DNA of 64,000 nucleotides, taken from Clostridiales bacterium (lineage in GTDB: Bacteria; Bacillota; Clostridia; Christensenellales; Aristaeellaceae). The stretch's first letter is position 1, and each line of letters begins with the position of its first letter. Position numbers and translations under genes: made by a program. This document shows positions 1-6,561 of the stretch, in pieces. The notes beneath the pieces are model-generated. The model was not told the origin of the DNA and did no database searches. It saw only the letters and a list, made by a program, of their open reading frames with translations. Location of the stretch: the NCBI GenBank assembly GCA_024684375.1, contig JAIKWZ010000051.1:62001-126000 (forward strand). Reading direction: 5' to 3'.

Positions 1-276
1 GCGGTGGTGGAGACCAACGCGCTGTTCGGCATGGACAGGATCCAGCCTGTATACGCGGGCAATATGCCAAAGGGCGTACTGCCGCTGGTGGCGCGCCACG
101 TGCAAAATCAGGAAAACGCCTTGCGCGCGATACTTGACGGTGACAGGAAACTGGCACTTGCGACCTTTATGAACGACCCTCAGATGGGCAACGTGGGGCT
201 TGAGGACGGCAAAAAGCTGTTTGATGACATGCTGGAGGCTCAGAAAGCTTACGTTCCCAAGGGACTGCTCGGCTGA
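1..276 (+). CDS. GH4-family glycosidase, C-terminal fragment (partial)
   Basis: The reading frame is open from the window edge, so the 5' end is missing. The remaining 91 or so residues resemble the C-terminus of glycoside hydrolase family 4 (NAD- and Mn-dependent alpha-galactosidases, galacturonidases and glucosidases). The cues are an NMPKGVLPLV stretch, then a long helix with NQENALRAILDGDR, then a LATFMNDPQ segment, which matches how GH4 proteins end. The catalytic and NAD-binding parts lie outside the window, so substrate cannot be inferred. The gene converges with the oxidoreductase gene on the other side of a palindromic terminator. Confidence 0.6.
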   Translation, partial: AVVETNALFGMDRIQPVYAGNMPKGVLPLVARHVQNQENALRAILDGDRKLALATFMNDPQMGNVGLEDGKKLFDDMLEAQKAYVPKGLLG

Positions 277-300
277 CCGTCAAGGTTTTCCGATACATGA

Positions 301-332
301 ACAGGCTGCTGCATGATCATGCAGCAGCCTGT
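301..332. terminator. Bidirectional palindromic terminator
   Basis: A perfect 32-bp palindrome (half-site ACAGGCTGCTGCATGA) ends in GTTTG on the plus strand. It lies between the convergent GH4 and Gfo/Idh genes, so it can terminate both transcripts. Confidence 0.75.
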
Positions 333-347
333 TTGTATGAAATCGGT

Positions 348-1400
348 TTACAGATCGTATACCCTTTCGTCATCAGCGTATATGCGCTTTCCGTCCAGCG
401 CGGACAGATAGCACATCAGCACCAGCCTTAAGCAGTCGCGGGCTTCCCGCGCGTCGGCTACCGCGGGCCCGCCGTGCAGAAACTCTGCGAAAGGCTTTGC
501 CTGAGCCTTAAGGCGCTCGGAGTGAGCTTTAGGGCTGGGAATACTGCTGGAAGTCCAGCCGCTGTCGCTTTCCCTGTACCATTTGAGGCCGCACGCGTAT
601 TCCGGACGCGGAAGACGGCATGCGGGATTGTCCCCAAAGTACTGCTGTATGGAGCCGCCGGACAGGTACACTTCGGTGGTTATCTCGGATGCGGAGCAGG
701 TAAAGCACAGGCTTATCTCGCAGATCAGCCCGTTCGGGTAGCGGAACACCGCGACTGCGTTGTCGTTTTTCACGCTGGGATTCACAACGGTGCTCATCTC
801 GCAGGTAACGGACTCGGGCATGCCGAACAGCCACAGCATCAGGTCAAATGGGTGGGCTGAATCGTCCGCGAAGATGTCCCTGTTGAGCCGCGGATCGTTG
901 TGCCATGTGTCCTGAAAGTCCTTCCACACATGAGTGGAGAGACCGTGACGTCGGCGGAACAGGCAGGGCCTGCCAAGTTCGCCGGAACTTATCAGCCGCT
1001 TTATTTCGATGTTCTGGGGGTCGACGCGCATTTGCCAGCCCATGGTAAGGCGCACGCCGGCCTTCTCCACAGCCGCGACTATGCGGTCCGCTTCTGCCAT
1101 TGTGAGCGCCATGGGCTTGTACAGGATGATATCCTTTCCGGCCGCAGCGGCTTTTTCGGCCAGCTCGGCGTGATAAGCGGTCTCGGAAGTGATCACTACA
1201 GCGTCTATACCGCTGGCGAGCAGTTCGTCCGGGTCGCTGAATGCTTTTGTCTGCAGCTTCGCGGCGCCGTCGCGGAGCCTCTCTGGATCCCTGTCCCATG
1301 CGCCGACGATCTCAACGTCCAGTGACTTGTTTTCGTTCCATTCCTTGCCAAACGAGAATACATGCCCATGGGCCAGGCCCAGCACACCTACTTTTTTCAT
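348..1400 (-). CDS. Gfo/Idh/MocA family NAD(P)-dependent oxidoreductase
   Basis: This is a 350-aa sugar or cyclitol dehydrogenase-like protein of usual family length. The N-terminal Rossmann fold has a glycine-rich turn (VGVLGLAHGH, residues 4-13). The family Lys motif appears as YKPMALT (K95) rather than the commoner EKP. A DDSAHPFDLMLW stretch (179-190) holds the likely active-site His. AGGAGG sits seven bases before the ATG. The neighbouring GH4 gene also belongs to an NAD-using carbohydrate family, which suggests a sugar-catabolic locus. The substrate is unknown. No promoter is obvious between this gene and the tRNA-type terminator upstream of it. Confidence 0.85.
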   Translation of the reverse strand: MKKVGVLGLAHGHVFSFGKEWNENKSLDVEIVGAWDRDPERLRDGAAKLQTKAFSDPDELLASGIDAVVITSETAYHAELAEKAAAAGKDIILYKPMALTMAEADRIVAAVEKAGVRLTMGWQMRVDPQNIEIKRLISSGELGRPCLFRRRHGLSTHVWKDFQDTWHNDPRLNRDIFADDSAHPFDLMLWLFGMPESVTCEMSTVVNPSVKNDNAVAVFRYPNGLICEISLCFTCSASEITTEVYLSGGSIQQYFGDNPACRLPRPEYACGLKWYRESDSGWTSSSIPSPKAHSERLKAQAKPFAEFLHGGPAVADAREARDCLRLVLMCYLSALDGKRIYADDERVYDL

Positions 1401-1428
1401 GACAGTACCTCCTAAACCATAAACAAAA

Positions 1429-1458
1429 AGCGGACAGGAACGTCCATTCCTGTCCGCT
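1429..1458 (-). terminator. Original terminator of the tRNA-Pro operon, displaced by the prophage
   Basis: A 12-bp perfect stem (AGCGGACAGGAA and its complement) with a 6-base loop is followed on the minus strand by a T run (1425-1429). It sits just beyond the tRNA 3' end copy in attL. It therefore probably ended the tRNA-Thr/tRNA-Pro transcript before integration. Confidence 0.7.
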
Positions 1459-1459
1459 G

Positions 1460-1506
1460 CGCTCTCGAGGTGACAGGATTTGAACCTGCGACCTTTTGGT
1501 CCCGAA
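1460..1506. repeat. attL: 47-bp direct repeat carrying the 3' end of tRNA-Pro
   Basis: The 47 bases are identical to 39358-39404. They cover the tRNA-Pro(CGG) 3' half on the minus strand: anticodon-loop side, variable loop, T arm and acceptor 3' strand. Only the 3' part of the tRNA is present here, so this is the attachment-site duplicate, with the integrase gene beside it inside the element. Confidence 0.95.
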
Positions 1507-1535
1507 GCTTATGTGTCAATGCGTGAAATGTCAAT

Positions 1536-1567
1536 AAAATCGGGGGATTTGACGGTGTTCCGATTTT
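1536..1567 (-). terminator. Putative integrase terminator
   Basis: An 8-bp stem (AAAATCGG/CCGATTTT) with a 16-base loop lies just past the integrase stop codon and is followed by TTTTATT in the minus direction. It is a moderate intrinsic terminator. Confidence 0.5.
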
Positions 1568-1570
1568 GAG

Positions 1571-1592
1571 TTGACATCCATTTGACATCCAT
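1571..1592. repeat. Left-arm tandem repeat, candidate integrase arm-binding site
   Basis: The 11-mer TTGACATCCAT occurs twice in tandem. A near-identical pair lies at 39226-39247 near attR. Tandem arm repeats on both sides of attP are typical of Tn916- and lambda-type integrases, whose N-terminal domain binds them. Here this is inferred from position and sequence. Confidence 0.7.
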
Positions 1593-1601
1593 TGGACAGG
1601 T

Positions 1602-2747
1602 TTATGTGGTTTTCAGGCCGTCGAGGTAGGCGGTCAGCGCCTCGGAAGAGACGGCCTTTCTTTCTTCCGACAGGTGCGTGTAGATCTTCATGGTGACGGT
1701 TATGTCAGCGTGGCCCAGCAGGTAAGCGGCGGTCTTGACATCCACGCCCGCGTCATACAGGAAAGTGGCGTAGGTGTGCCTTAAGTCGTGGTAGCGGATC
1801 TTGAACGTCTGGGCTTCGGGCTTAAGGTCGGTGCGCTTGCCGCGATTTGTGAGAACGTCTCCCGTGATCATGCGATTTATGATGGAGTTGAAGCGCTCCA
1901 GGCCTCGCGACACGGCGGCCTCGGTGAGGGGCTTGCCGTGAGCGGAAAGGCAGACGAAACCGCGCTTCACGGGAACGGCAAGCAGCGCCGAATACAGAAA
2001 GTCAGGGATGGGCAGTATGCGGATGCCCGCATCGGTCTTCGCGCGCTGTTCTATGAGGGCCTTGTTTCCGACGATCACGGCGGTCTGGCGCACGGTGAGG
2101 GAGTGGGCGTCCAGATCCACGGCGGACCAGTCCAGCGCCATCATCTCTCCGCGCCGGAGACCGCAGAAGAGCATGAGCAGCACCCAGAGGCCGGCATAGT
2201 TTTCTTTCAGGTTCCAATACTTAAGTATAAGGTCTATCTCCTCCGGAGTCAAGGCCCGGTGGCTGCCCTTTGTGTATGCGGGGAGCGTGAGATCCTCGGC
2301 GGGGTCGTCGGTGATCAGCTTGTTTTTGCGGGCTTTTTTGAAAACCCGCTTCATGACTTGCATGTATTTGTCCAGGGAGGAGAAGCTGCGTCCGGCCAGG
2401 GAGTTGAGTTCCGCCTGGAGATCTATCTCACGTATGGAGGAGATCAGCCGGTCGCCCAGGGCGGCCTTTAAGCGGTTATAGGGCACATCGTCCTGGGGAA
2501 GGTACGCAGGGTTCACGCCCGTGCGGTATGCAGACATATATTCGTCCACCCACTCGGAGACGGTTAGGTTGGCAGTGTAAGGCGTGCCGTTCACCTGGGC
2601 GAGGTAAGCGGCCTTTTTCGCTTCGGCTTCGGCGCGGGTGGCGCCGTAGAAATATTTGCGCAACCGCTTGCCGTCAGTGTCCCGGCCTATGTCGAGCGGG
2701 ATCTGTATGCGGCCGTCGGCGCGCTCGTTTTTGCGTTTGCGTGGCAT
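1602..2747 (-). CDS. int: Phage tyrosine site-specific integrase
   Basis: This 381-aa recombinase inserts and excises the prophage at tRNA-Pro. The N-terminal 60 residues look like the AP2-like arm-binding domain of Tn916-type integrases. A SAM-like core-binding domain follows (about 65-150), then the catalytic domain. Catalytic residues visible are R198 (CGLRRGE), H320 and R323 (HDLRH), H346 (GHADI) and Y356 (KIYTHL). A longer reading to 2801 exists, but the ATG at 2747 has an AAAGGA site six bases upstream, and the longer version would include the terminator hairpin. The gene lies 95 bp inside attL and has its own consensus promoter. Confidence 0.95.
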   Translation of the reverse strand: MPRKRKNERADGRIQIPLDIGRDTDGKRLRKYFYGATRAEAEAKKAAYLAQVNGTPYTANLTVSEWVDEYMSAYRTGVNPAYLPQDDVPYNRLKAALGDRLISSIREIDLQAELNSLAGRSFSSLDKYMQVMKRVFKKARKNKLITDDPAEDLTLPAYTKGSHRALTPEEIDLILKYWNLKENYAGLWVLLMLFCGLRRGEMMALDWSAVDLDAHSLTVRQTAVIVGNKALIEQRAKTDAGIRILPIPDFLYSALLAVPVKRGFVCLSAHGKPLTEAAVSRGLERFNSIINRMITGDVLTNRGKRTDLKPEAQTFKIRYHDLRHTYATFLYDAGVDVKTAAYLLGHADITVTMKIYTHLSEERKAVSSEALTAYLDGLKTT

Positions 2748-2772
2748 GGAGTCCTTTCTTTTTTCGGGGCAC

Positions 2773-2805
2773 AAAAAACGGGGCGGCACCAGTGGCGTCA
2801 CCCCG
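2773..2805 (-). terminator. Terminator of the toxin-antitoxin-chaperone operon
   Basis: A CGGGG/CCCCG stem extended by further imperfect pairs is followed by six T residues in the minus direction (2773-2778). It lies between the SecB-like gene and the integrase. The integrase promoter is upstream of it, so it may also attenuate integrase expression. Confidence 0.55.
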
Positions 2806-2837
2806 ACAAAGCTTTACAGCTTTTACTCAATGGGTGT

Positions 2838-2866
2838 ATTATAAGCGCCCGTGTACCATTTGTCAA
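2838..2866 (-). promoter_or_regulatory. Integrase promoter
   Basis: Perfect sigma-A boxes on the minus strand: TTGACA at 2861-2866 and TATAAT at 2838-2843, with a 17-bp spacer. The -35 box abuts the stop codon of the SecB-like gene. Transcription would start about 2830, ahead of int. Confidence 0.8.
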
Positions 2867-3325
2867 CTATTCTGCCTTGTCCTCGCTGTTCTGTTCGGGG
2901 GCTTCAGGCAGCGTCCATTTGAGATTATATACGTTTATATTGGGAATTATGCAGACATCAGGGCTGCCGCACAAAGCGCCGGCTGAGGCGACCGCGGCAC
3001 GAGCAAGAGGGATCACGGTCGCGGCTCCGCTGGTTTTCAGGAACTTGATAAACGCGTTTTTGTCTTCGTCGCTATCACTGGCCTTGAAAATGAACCTGCC
3101 GACGACGACCACCTCGAACAGGACAGCGGGCTGTTCGTTATCTTTATTCATCTGCCTAAAGGCTATAGTTACGCTGCCTACCCATTTATCCTTCTGGAAT
3201 TCGCCGCCGTATGTAACAAAATAATTGAGCTGATCCGACTTTTTATTATCAAATCCGAAGGGAACTTCCACGAGCAACTTTTCAATTTTGTGTCCGACAA
3301 ATTGGAACGGGGATGTGGCACTCAT
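2867..3325 (-). CDS. SecB-like chaperone of a TAC-type toxin-antitoxin operon
   Basis: The 152-aa protein has the SecB pattern: a beta-rich middle (GSVTIAFRQMN, VLFEVVVVGRFIF at about 50-85), then a helix PLARAAVASAGALCG, then an IIPNINVYNL strand. This resembles the LFPYARE...FPxLxLxPVNF end of SecB. Classical SecB is generally absent from Bacillota, but SecB-like proteins occur as the third gene of toxin-antitoxin-chaperone modules such as Rv1955-Rv1956-Rv1957. Here it is likewise third, 23 bp after the antitoxin, with a strong AAGGAGGTC site. In known TACs the chaperone protects the antitoxin C-terminus from degradation. That role is inferred here. Confidence 0.72.
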   Translation of the reverse strand: MSATSPFQFVGHKIEKLLVEVPFGFDNKKSDQLNYFVTYGGEFQKDKWVGSVTIAFRQMNKDNEQPAVLFEVVVVGRFIFKASDSDEDKNAFIKFLKTSGAATVIPLARAAVASAGALCGSPDVCIIPNINVYNLKWTLPEAPEQNSEDKAE

Positions 3326-3348
3326 TTTTTTGACCTCCTTAAAAACGG

Positions 3349-3747
3349 TCAGGCCGCGGTCATATCGTCAGCAGGTCCATGCGAAAACTTAGTATATTTT
3401 GTGCTGATCGTCTGCTGTTCTGATTCTTTGACTGGACGGTAATCCTCTTTGCTTGGGTTTTCTATGGAACAGGAAAAACGCATACCCAATTTATCGAACA
3501 ATTCAAACGCAGCCTTAAGGCTGATGTTGTAATCACCGCTTTCATATTTTGAGATCATCGCCTGGGTAACTCCGAGCTTTTCGGCGAGCTGTGTCTGAGT
3601 GAGTCCATTGTAATAACGATACTCTGAAACGGCAATGGCGATCTCGTTTTGCATGACATAGAAACGATACTCCCCTGAATCCGTATCTACATCAGGGAAC
3701 AGTCTTTCGGGCAGCCCTATAGCATTCTCCGCGTAATCTGTAAACAT
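3349..3747 (-). CDS. Xre/HigA-like antitoxin with C-terminal extension
   Basis: The 132-aa DNA-binding protein has a Xre-type helix-turn-helix at about 36-95 (GLTQTQLAEKLGVTQAMISKYESG). A polar tail of about 37 residues follows (96-132). In TAC systems such a tail is the chaperone-addiction segment that makes the antitoxin depend on its SecB-like partner. The N-terminal 35 residues may contact the toxin. Its ATG immediately follows the toxin stop codon, and AGGAGGAA lies within the toxin 3' end, so the two are translationally coupled. It probably autoregulates through the inverted repeat in the operon promoter. Confidence 0.8.
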   Translation of the reverse strand: MFTDYAENAIGLPERLFPDVDTDSGEYRFYVMQNEIAIAVSEYRYYNGLTQTQLAEKLGVTQAMISKYESGDYNISLKAAFELFDKLGMRFSCSIENPSKEDYRPVKESEQQTISTKYTKFSHGPADDMTAA

Positions 3748-4158
3748 CTATTCTTCCTCCTTATAACGCTGAAGCCTGTTTAGTGCAACCGGAATAAACT
3801 CAACATAGCTATCAGTTTTCTTACCGTGTTCTTCCTTTTCCTTAAAAGCGCATAAAAGGATAATACGCTTTCTAATAACATACAAAATCCGAAGGTTATC
3901 AATGTTTGCCATATGCAAAGAGTACAATGGTGCCTCTTTTACATGTCTAAGCAATTCAAACCAATTATGATTGAATCCTGGAGCGTTTTCCCTTTGCTCA
4001 ATAAGTATGCCGATTCGTTTGCCATAGTCGGCTGTGAATTTGATTCTTTTCCCGCTTCTTGAGACTATTTTATATATCTCGGCTTTGCAATCACGGTCAA
4101 TGATGACATCGGCATCATAACGCGAGAAATAGGCGCCCATTTCTTCTACAGTCAGCAT
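3748..4158 (-). CDS. HigB/RelE-superfamily toxin (Gp49-like)
   Basis: This is a likely ribosome-dependent mRNA interferase of 136 aa. The C-terminal half has the HigB-like pattern APLYSLHMANIDNLRILYV, then RIILLCAFKEKEEH, then a final helix with FIPVALNRLQRY. An ATG at 4173 would give five more residues, but it overlaps the -10 box, so it cannot lie on the main transcript. The ATG at 4158 has GGGAG seven to eight bases upstream near the predicted mRNA start and is preferred. The toxin is the first gene of the operon, as in mycobacterial TAC loci. Other RelE-fold activities are possible. Confidence 0.75.
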   Translation of the reverse strand: MLTVEEMGAYFSRYDADVIIDRDCKAEIYKIVSRSGKRIKFTADYGKRIGILIEQRENAPGFNHNWFELLRHVKEAPLYSLHMANIDNLRILYVIRKRIILLCAFKEKEEHGKKTDSYVEFIPVALNRLQRYKEEE

Positions 4159-4171
4159 TGATGCGTCTCCC

Positions 4172-4199
4172 ATTATAACATATAAGTTATATTTGTCAA
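4172..4199 (-). promoter_or_regulatory. TAC operon promoter with embedded operator
   Basis: Minus-strand TTGACA (4194-4199) and TATAAT (4172-4177) are separated by 16 bp. The spacer and -10 box contain an imperfect 16-bp inverted repeat, ATAACttatatGTTAT (4175-4190), well placed for repression by the Xre antitoxin. Confidence 0.75.
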
Positions 4200-4253
4200 C
4201 AATTTTTTTATCGTGTTGTTACTCGTCCGACAATCCCCGTCCAGCCTACCCGC

Positions 4254-4760
4254 TCACTCCTCCCCGTCCCGGCTGTACAGCAGCCTGGCGACATAGCCGT
4301 CGACCTTAAGGCGCTGTTTGGGGTAGAGGAGGCGGTAGTTTTCCACGAGCTGGGCTTCGGCGGGGTTGAGGTTGGCGTAGGGGAGGGAGCGGTCGTTTAT
4401 TTCTTTTATGCGCTGGGCGATGCGGAGCAGGTCCAGTTCCGAAAGGTTGGCGGCAGCGTCGCCGGGACGGGATGGCCGCTCCACGGTGCGCAGGGCGACG
4501 CCGGCAGGATACTCCACGTCCCATTCGGTCATGGGCTGGGGCTCGGTGGGGGCGGGAGCATCCTCCCAACCCATAAGATAAGAAGGTGAAACGCCCAAGG
4601 CGGCAGCGAGCTTATCAATCTTATCACGCCGCATATTGGCAATTTGCCCGCTTTCCCACTTTCTAACTGTAGACTTACCAACGCCGACACGGTTGCCGAC
4701 CTCTTCAAGTGTAAGCCCTTTTTCTTTTCTTAACTGGTAGATTTTCTTTCCTAAATCCAT
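4254..4760 (-). CDS. CI-like prophage repressor
   Basis: The 168-aa protein has an N-terminal Xre helix-turn-helix (about 3-62, KGLTLEEVGNRVGVGKSTVRKWESG, then the LGVSPSYLMGWED phage-repressor ending). It then has a Pro-rich linker and a helical C-terminal region. No S24 peptidase domain is visible, so induction would not use RecA-stimulated self-cleavage. The ATG at 4760 is preferred over the GTG at 4769, because the GGAGAGG site sits a normal distance before it. It diverges from the Cro-like gene across three operator-like sites, the expected position of the lysogeny repressor. Confidence 0.85.
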   Translation of the reverse strand: MDLGKKIYQLRKEKGLTLEEVGNRVGVGKSTVRKWESGQIANMRRDKIDKLAAALGVSPSYLMGWEDAPAPTEPQPMTEWDVEYPAGVALRTVERPSRPGDAAANLSELDLLRIAQRIKEINDRSLPYANLNPAEAQLVENYRLLYPKQRLKVDGYVARLLYSRDGEE

Positions 4761-4783
4761 AAAAAGCACCTCTCCAGTTTGGT

Positions 4784-4812
4784 ATTATAGCCGTTTCGTT
4801 TCTAAAAAGCAA
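4784..4812 (-). promoter_or_regulatory. Repressor (PRM-type) promoter
   Basis: On the minus strand TATAAT lies at 4784-4789 and a weaker TTGCTT at 4807-4812, with a 17-bp spacer. The -35 box overlaps the first operator-like site, which suggests autoregulation. Confidence 0.6.
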
Positions 4813-4911
4813 CAGTTTAAGCAGACAAATAAAAAAAGTTTCTGAAAAGATACAAAAATGTGTTGACAAGCAGTGTGACCTGTGGTATCATAAAAGTGTC
4901 CTAAAGGAAAC
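4798..4911. promoter_or_regulatory. Three operator-like sites of the genetic switch
   Basis: Three 16-bp semi-palindromes share the pattern GT(T/G)TC(T/C)nAAA(A/G)G...AC. They lie at 4798-4813 (GTTTCTAAAAAGCAAC), 4838-4853 (GTTTCTGAAAAGATAC) and 4896-4911 (GTGTCCTAAAGGAAAC). The first overlaps the repressor promoter and the third follows the -10 box of the Cro promoter, resembling a lambdoid three-operator layout. Confidence 0.6.
4863..4891 (+). promoter_or_regulatory. Early rightward (PR-type) promoter
   Basis: TTGACA at 4863-4868 and TATCAT at 4886-4891 with a 17-bp spacer, upstream of the Cro-like gene and the early operon. Confidence 0.75.
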
Positions 4912-4932
4912 AAACACACGGAGGGATTAAGT

Positions 4933-5169
4933 ATGGATAAAGTCTTGTTGGAATACGAGATGAAGAAACGAGGTCTGAGCTCCGCCACATTATGTAAGCA
5001 AATAGGGATTTGCCGGTCTGCTTTCTCAAAAAAGTGCAATGGAAAGAGTGAATTTAAGCTCTCAGAGATTCAAGCCATTGTCAACTGTTTAGAGTTGGAA
5101 GACCCGGCTCCTATTTTCTTTAATCAAAAAGTGTCCAATAAGACACTTGCTGGCGAAGCCACAGCATAA
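4933..5169 (+). CDS. Cro-like DNA-binding protein
   Basis: This small 78-aa protein has a single helix-turn-helix (KKRGLSSATLCKQIGICRSAFSKK) followed by a FKLSEIQAIVNCLEL helix. It is typical of short phage switch proteins that diverge from the CI gene. GGAGGG precedes the ATG. It is the first gene of the early operon and probably lowers repressor expression during lytic growth. Confidence 0.75.
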   Translation: MDKVLLEYEMKKRGLSSATLCKQIGICRSAFSKKCNGKSEFKLSEIQAIVNCLELEDPAPIFFNQKVSNKTLAGEATA

Positions 5170-5197
5170 CGACCACAAAGACAGGAGGTAACCCAAG

Positions 5198-5986
5198 ATG
5201 ACACAGACAGCGATCCAGAACATGGAGCAGCGCGCGGTAGACAAGCCGCGCAAGACGGTGCAGGACCTGATACGGCAGATGATGCCGGAGATCAAAAAGG
5301 CGCTGCCCGCGACGATCACGCCGGAGCGGTTCACGAGGATAGTGCTTTCGGCGATCAGCACCACGCCGCAGCTGGCGGAGTGCACGCCCAAGAGCCTGCT
5401 GGGCGCGATGATGCAGGCGGCGCAGCTGGGCATGGAGGCGAACACGCCCCTGGGCCAGTGCTACCTGATCCCGTACAAGAACCACAACGTGAACGAGGTG
5501 CAGTTCCAGATCGGGTACAAAGGTCTGATCGACCTGGCGTACAGAAGCGGGGAAGTGCAGACCATACAGGCGCAGACGGTGTACGAGAACGACGAGTTCG
5601 AGTTCGAGTACGGCCTGGAGCCCAAGCTGAAGCACAAGCCCGCGAAGAAGGACAGGGGAGCGCCCGCCTACTACTACGCCATATTCCGCACCAAGAGCGG
5701 AGGCTACAACTTCGAAGTGATGAGCATCGAAGATGTGACGGATCACCGGGACAAGTTCAGCAAGGCGGCGAACAGGGGCTTTTCGCCCTGGTCGACCAAC
5801 TTTGACGAGATGGCGAAAAAGACGGTGATCAAGAAGGTGCTGAAATACGCGCCGCTGTCCACGGAGCTGATGAGGAACCTGAGCACCGACGAGACCATCA
5901 AGAGCACCATTACCGAGGACATGTTCGCCCAGCCGGACGAGACCATACAGGGCGAGCTGAACGACGAGGTACCGGCGGAAGCGTAA
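5198..5986 (+). CDS. recT: RecT-family single-strand annealing recombinase
   Basis: The 262-aa protein matches RecT: LLGAMMQAAQLGMEANTPLGQCYLIPY, VQFQIGYKGLIDLAYRSG, and a C-terminal WSTNFDEMAKKTVIKKVLKYAP segment. It binds ssDNA and promotes annealing and strand exchange in phage recombination. It works with the YqaJ-type exonuclease encoded just downstream, making a phage recombination pair. AGGAGG precedes the start. The stop codon is immediately followed by a copy of the palindromic repeat element. Confidence 0.93.
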   Translation: MTQTAIQNMEQRAVDKPRKTVQDLIRQMMPEIKKALPATITPERFTRIVLSAISTTPQLAECTPKSLLGAMMQAAQLGMEANTPLGQCYLIPYKNHNVNEVQFQIGYKGLIDLAYRSGEVQTIQAQTVYENDEFEFEYGLEPKLKHKPAKKDRGAPAYYYAIFRTKSGGYNFEVMSIEDVTDHRDKFSKAANRGFSPWSTNFDEMAKKTVIKKVLKYAPLSTELMRNLSTDETIKSTITEDMFAQPDETIQGELNDEVPAEA

Positions 5987-5987
5987 G

Positions 5988-6033
5988 GGAACGGATTGCC
6001 ACGGGCCGCGCTTGCGGCCCTCGCAATGACGCG
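5988..6033. repeat. Palindromic repeat element, copy 1 (intergenic)
   Basis: The unit reads GGAACGGATTGCCACG, a variable stem-loop (GGGCCGC gctt GCGGCCC), then CTCGCAATGACGCG. Outer ATTGC and GCAAT also pair, so the whole forms a long hairpin. Four related copies occur at 17022, 18256, 18648 and 25817. Confidence 0.85.
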
Positions 6034-6052
6034 ATAAGGAAAGGAGAAGGCA

Positions 6053-6274
6053 ATGAGGGCAAGAGAGAGGTTCCTGAGCGCCAGGGACGTTATGGAGATC
6101 CTGGGCGTAGGCAAAACGAAGGCGTATGAGATCATGATGATGTTCCAGGTCCGCGGCCAGGGCTACAAGGTGGGCCGCTCACGCAAGATAAGGGAGAGCG
6201 ACCTTAACAACTGGATCAAGAGCGAGTGCTTCCAACCGATACCGTACACCCGCGGGAAGCGCCGGAGCGCGTAA
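6053..6274 (+). CDS. MerR/excisionase-like helix-turn-helix protein
   Basis: A 73-aa protein built around a winged-helix motif (FLSARDVMEILGVGKTKAYEIMM, then YKVGRSRKIRESDLNNWI). This is the pattern of the helix_turn_helix_17/excisionase family. It could serve as the directionality factor for the integrase or as an early regulator. Nothing in the sequence separates these. An AAGGAGAAGG site precedes the ATG. Confidence 0.7.
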   Translation: MRARERFLSARDVMEILGVGKTKAYEIMMMFQVRGQGYKVGRSRKIRESDLNNWIKSECFQPIPYTRGKRRSA

Positions 6275-6295
6275 GGCAGACAAGGAGGCAGAAGG

Positions 6296-6550
6296 ATGCA
6301 GGGTGTGGATTACATGCAGGCGGTCTCGCCGGAAAAGGACGAGAGAAGTTACAGCCTGGATGAGATACTCTGGGCGGTAAAGAGCCTGAAGGAAGCGGTG
6401 ACGGGCGGCGAGCACGTGAGCGACTGGAAGGACAAGATACTGAGCTATTGCGAGGACTGGCTGGACGCTCTGGCAAGCGACATAGACAGCCTGGACGAAG
6501 AGATAGACGAAGAGCTTAAACAGGCAGCACGCAGCGGATACTGCGATTAG
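6296..6550 (+). CDS. Small acidic phage protein of unknown function
   Basis: The 84-aa protein is acidic and mostly helical, with a conserved-looking WDALASDIDSLDEEIDEEL-type C-terminal helix. AAGGAGG lies upstream. It sits in the recombination operon between the HTH gene and the YqaJ exonuclease. I do not recognise a family. Confidence 0.6.
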   Translation: MQGVDYMQAVSPEKDERSYSLDEILWAVKSLKEAVTGGEHVSDWKDKILSYCEDWLDALASDIDSLDEEIDEELKQAARSGYCD

Positions 6551-6561
6551 GAGGGCAACAG

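Noticed and set aside
844..1299. Overlapping minus-strand frame within the Gfo/Idh gene
   Set aside because: It is Arg-rich, in another frame of a well-supported gene, with no motif.
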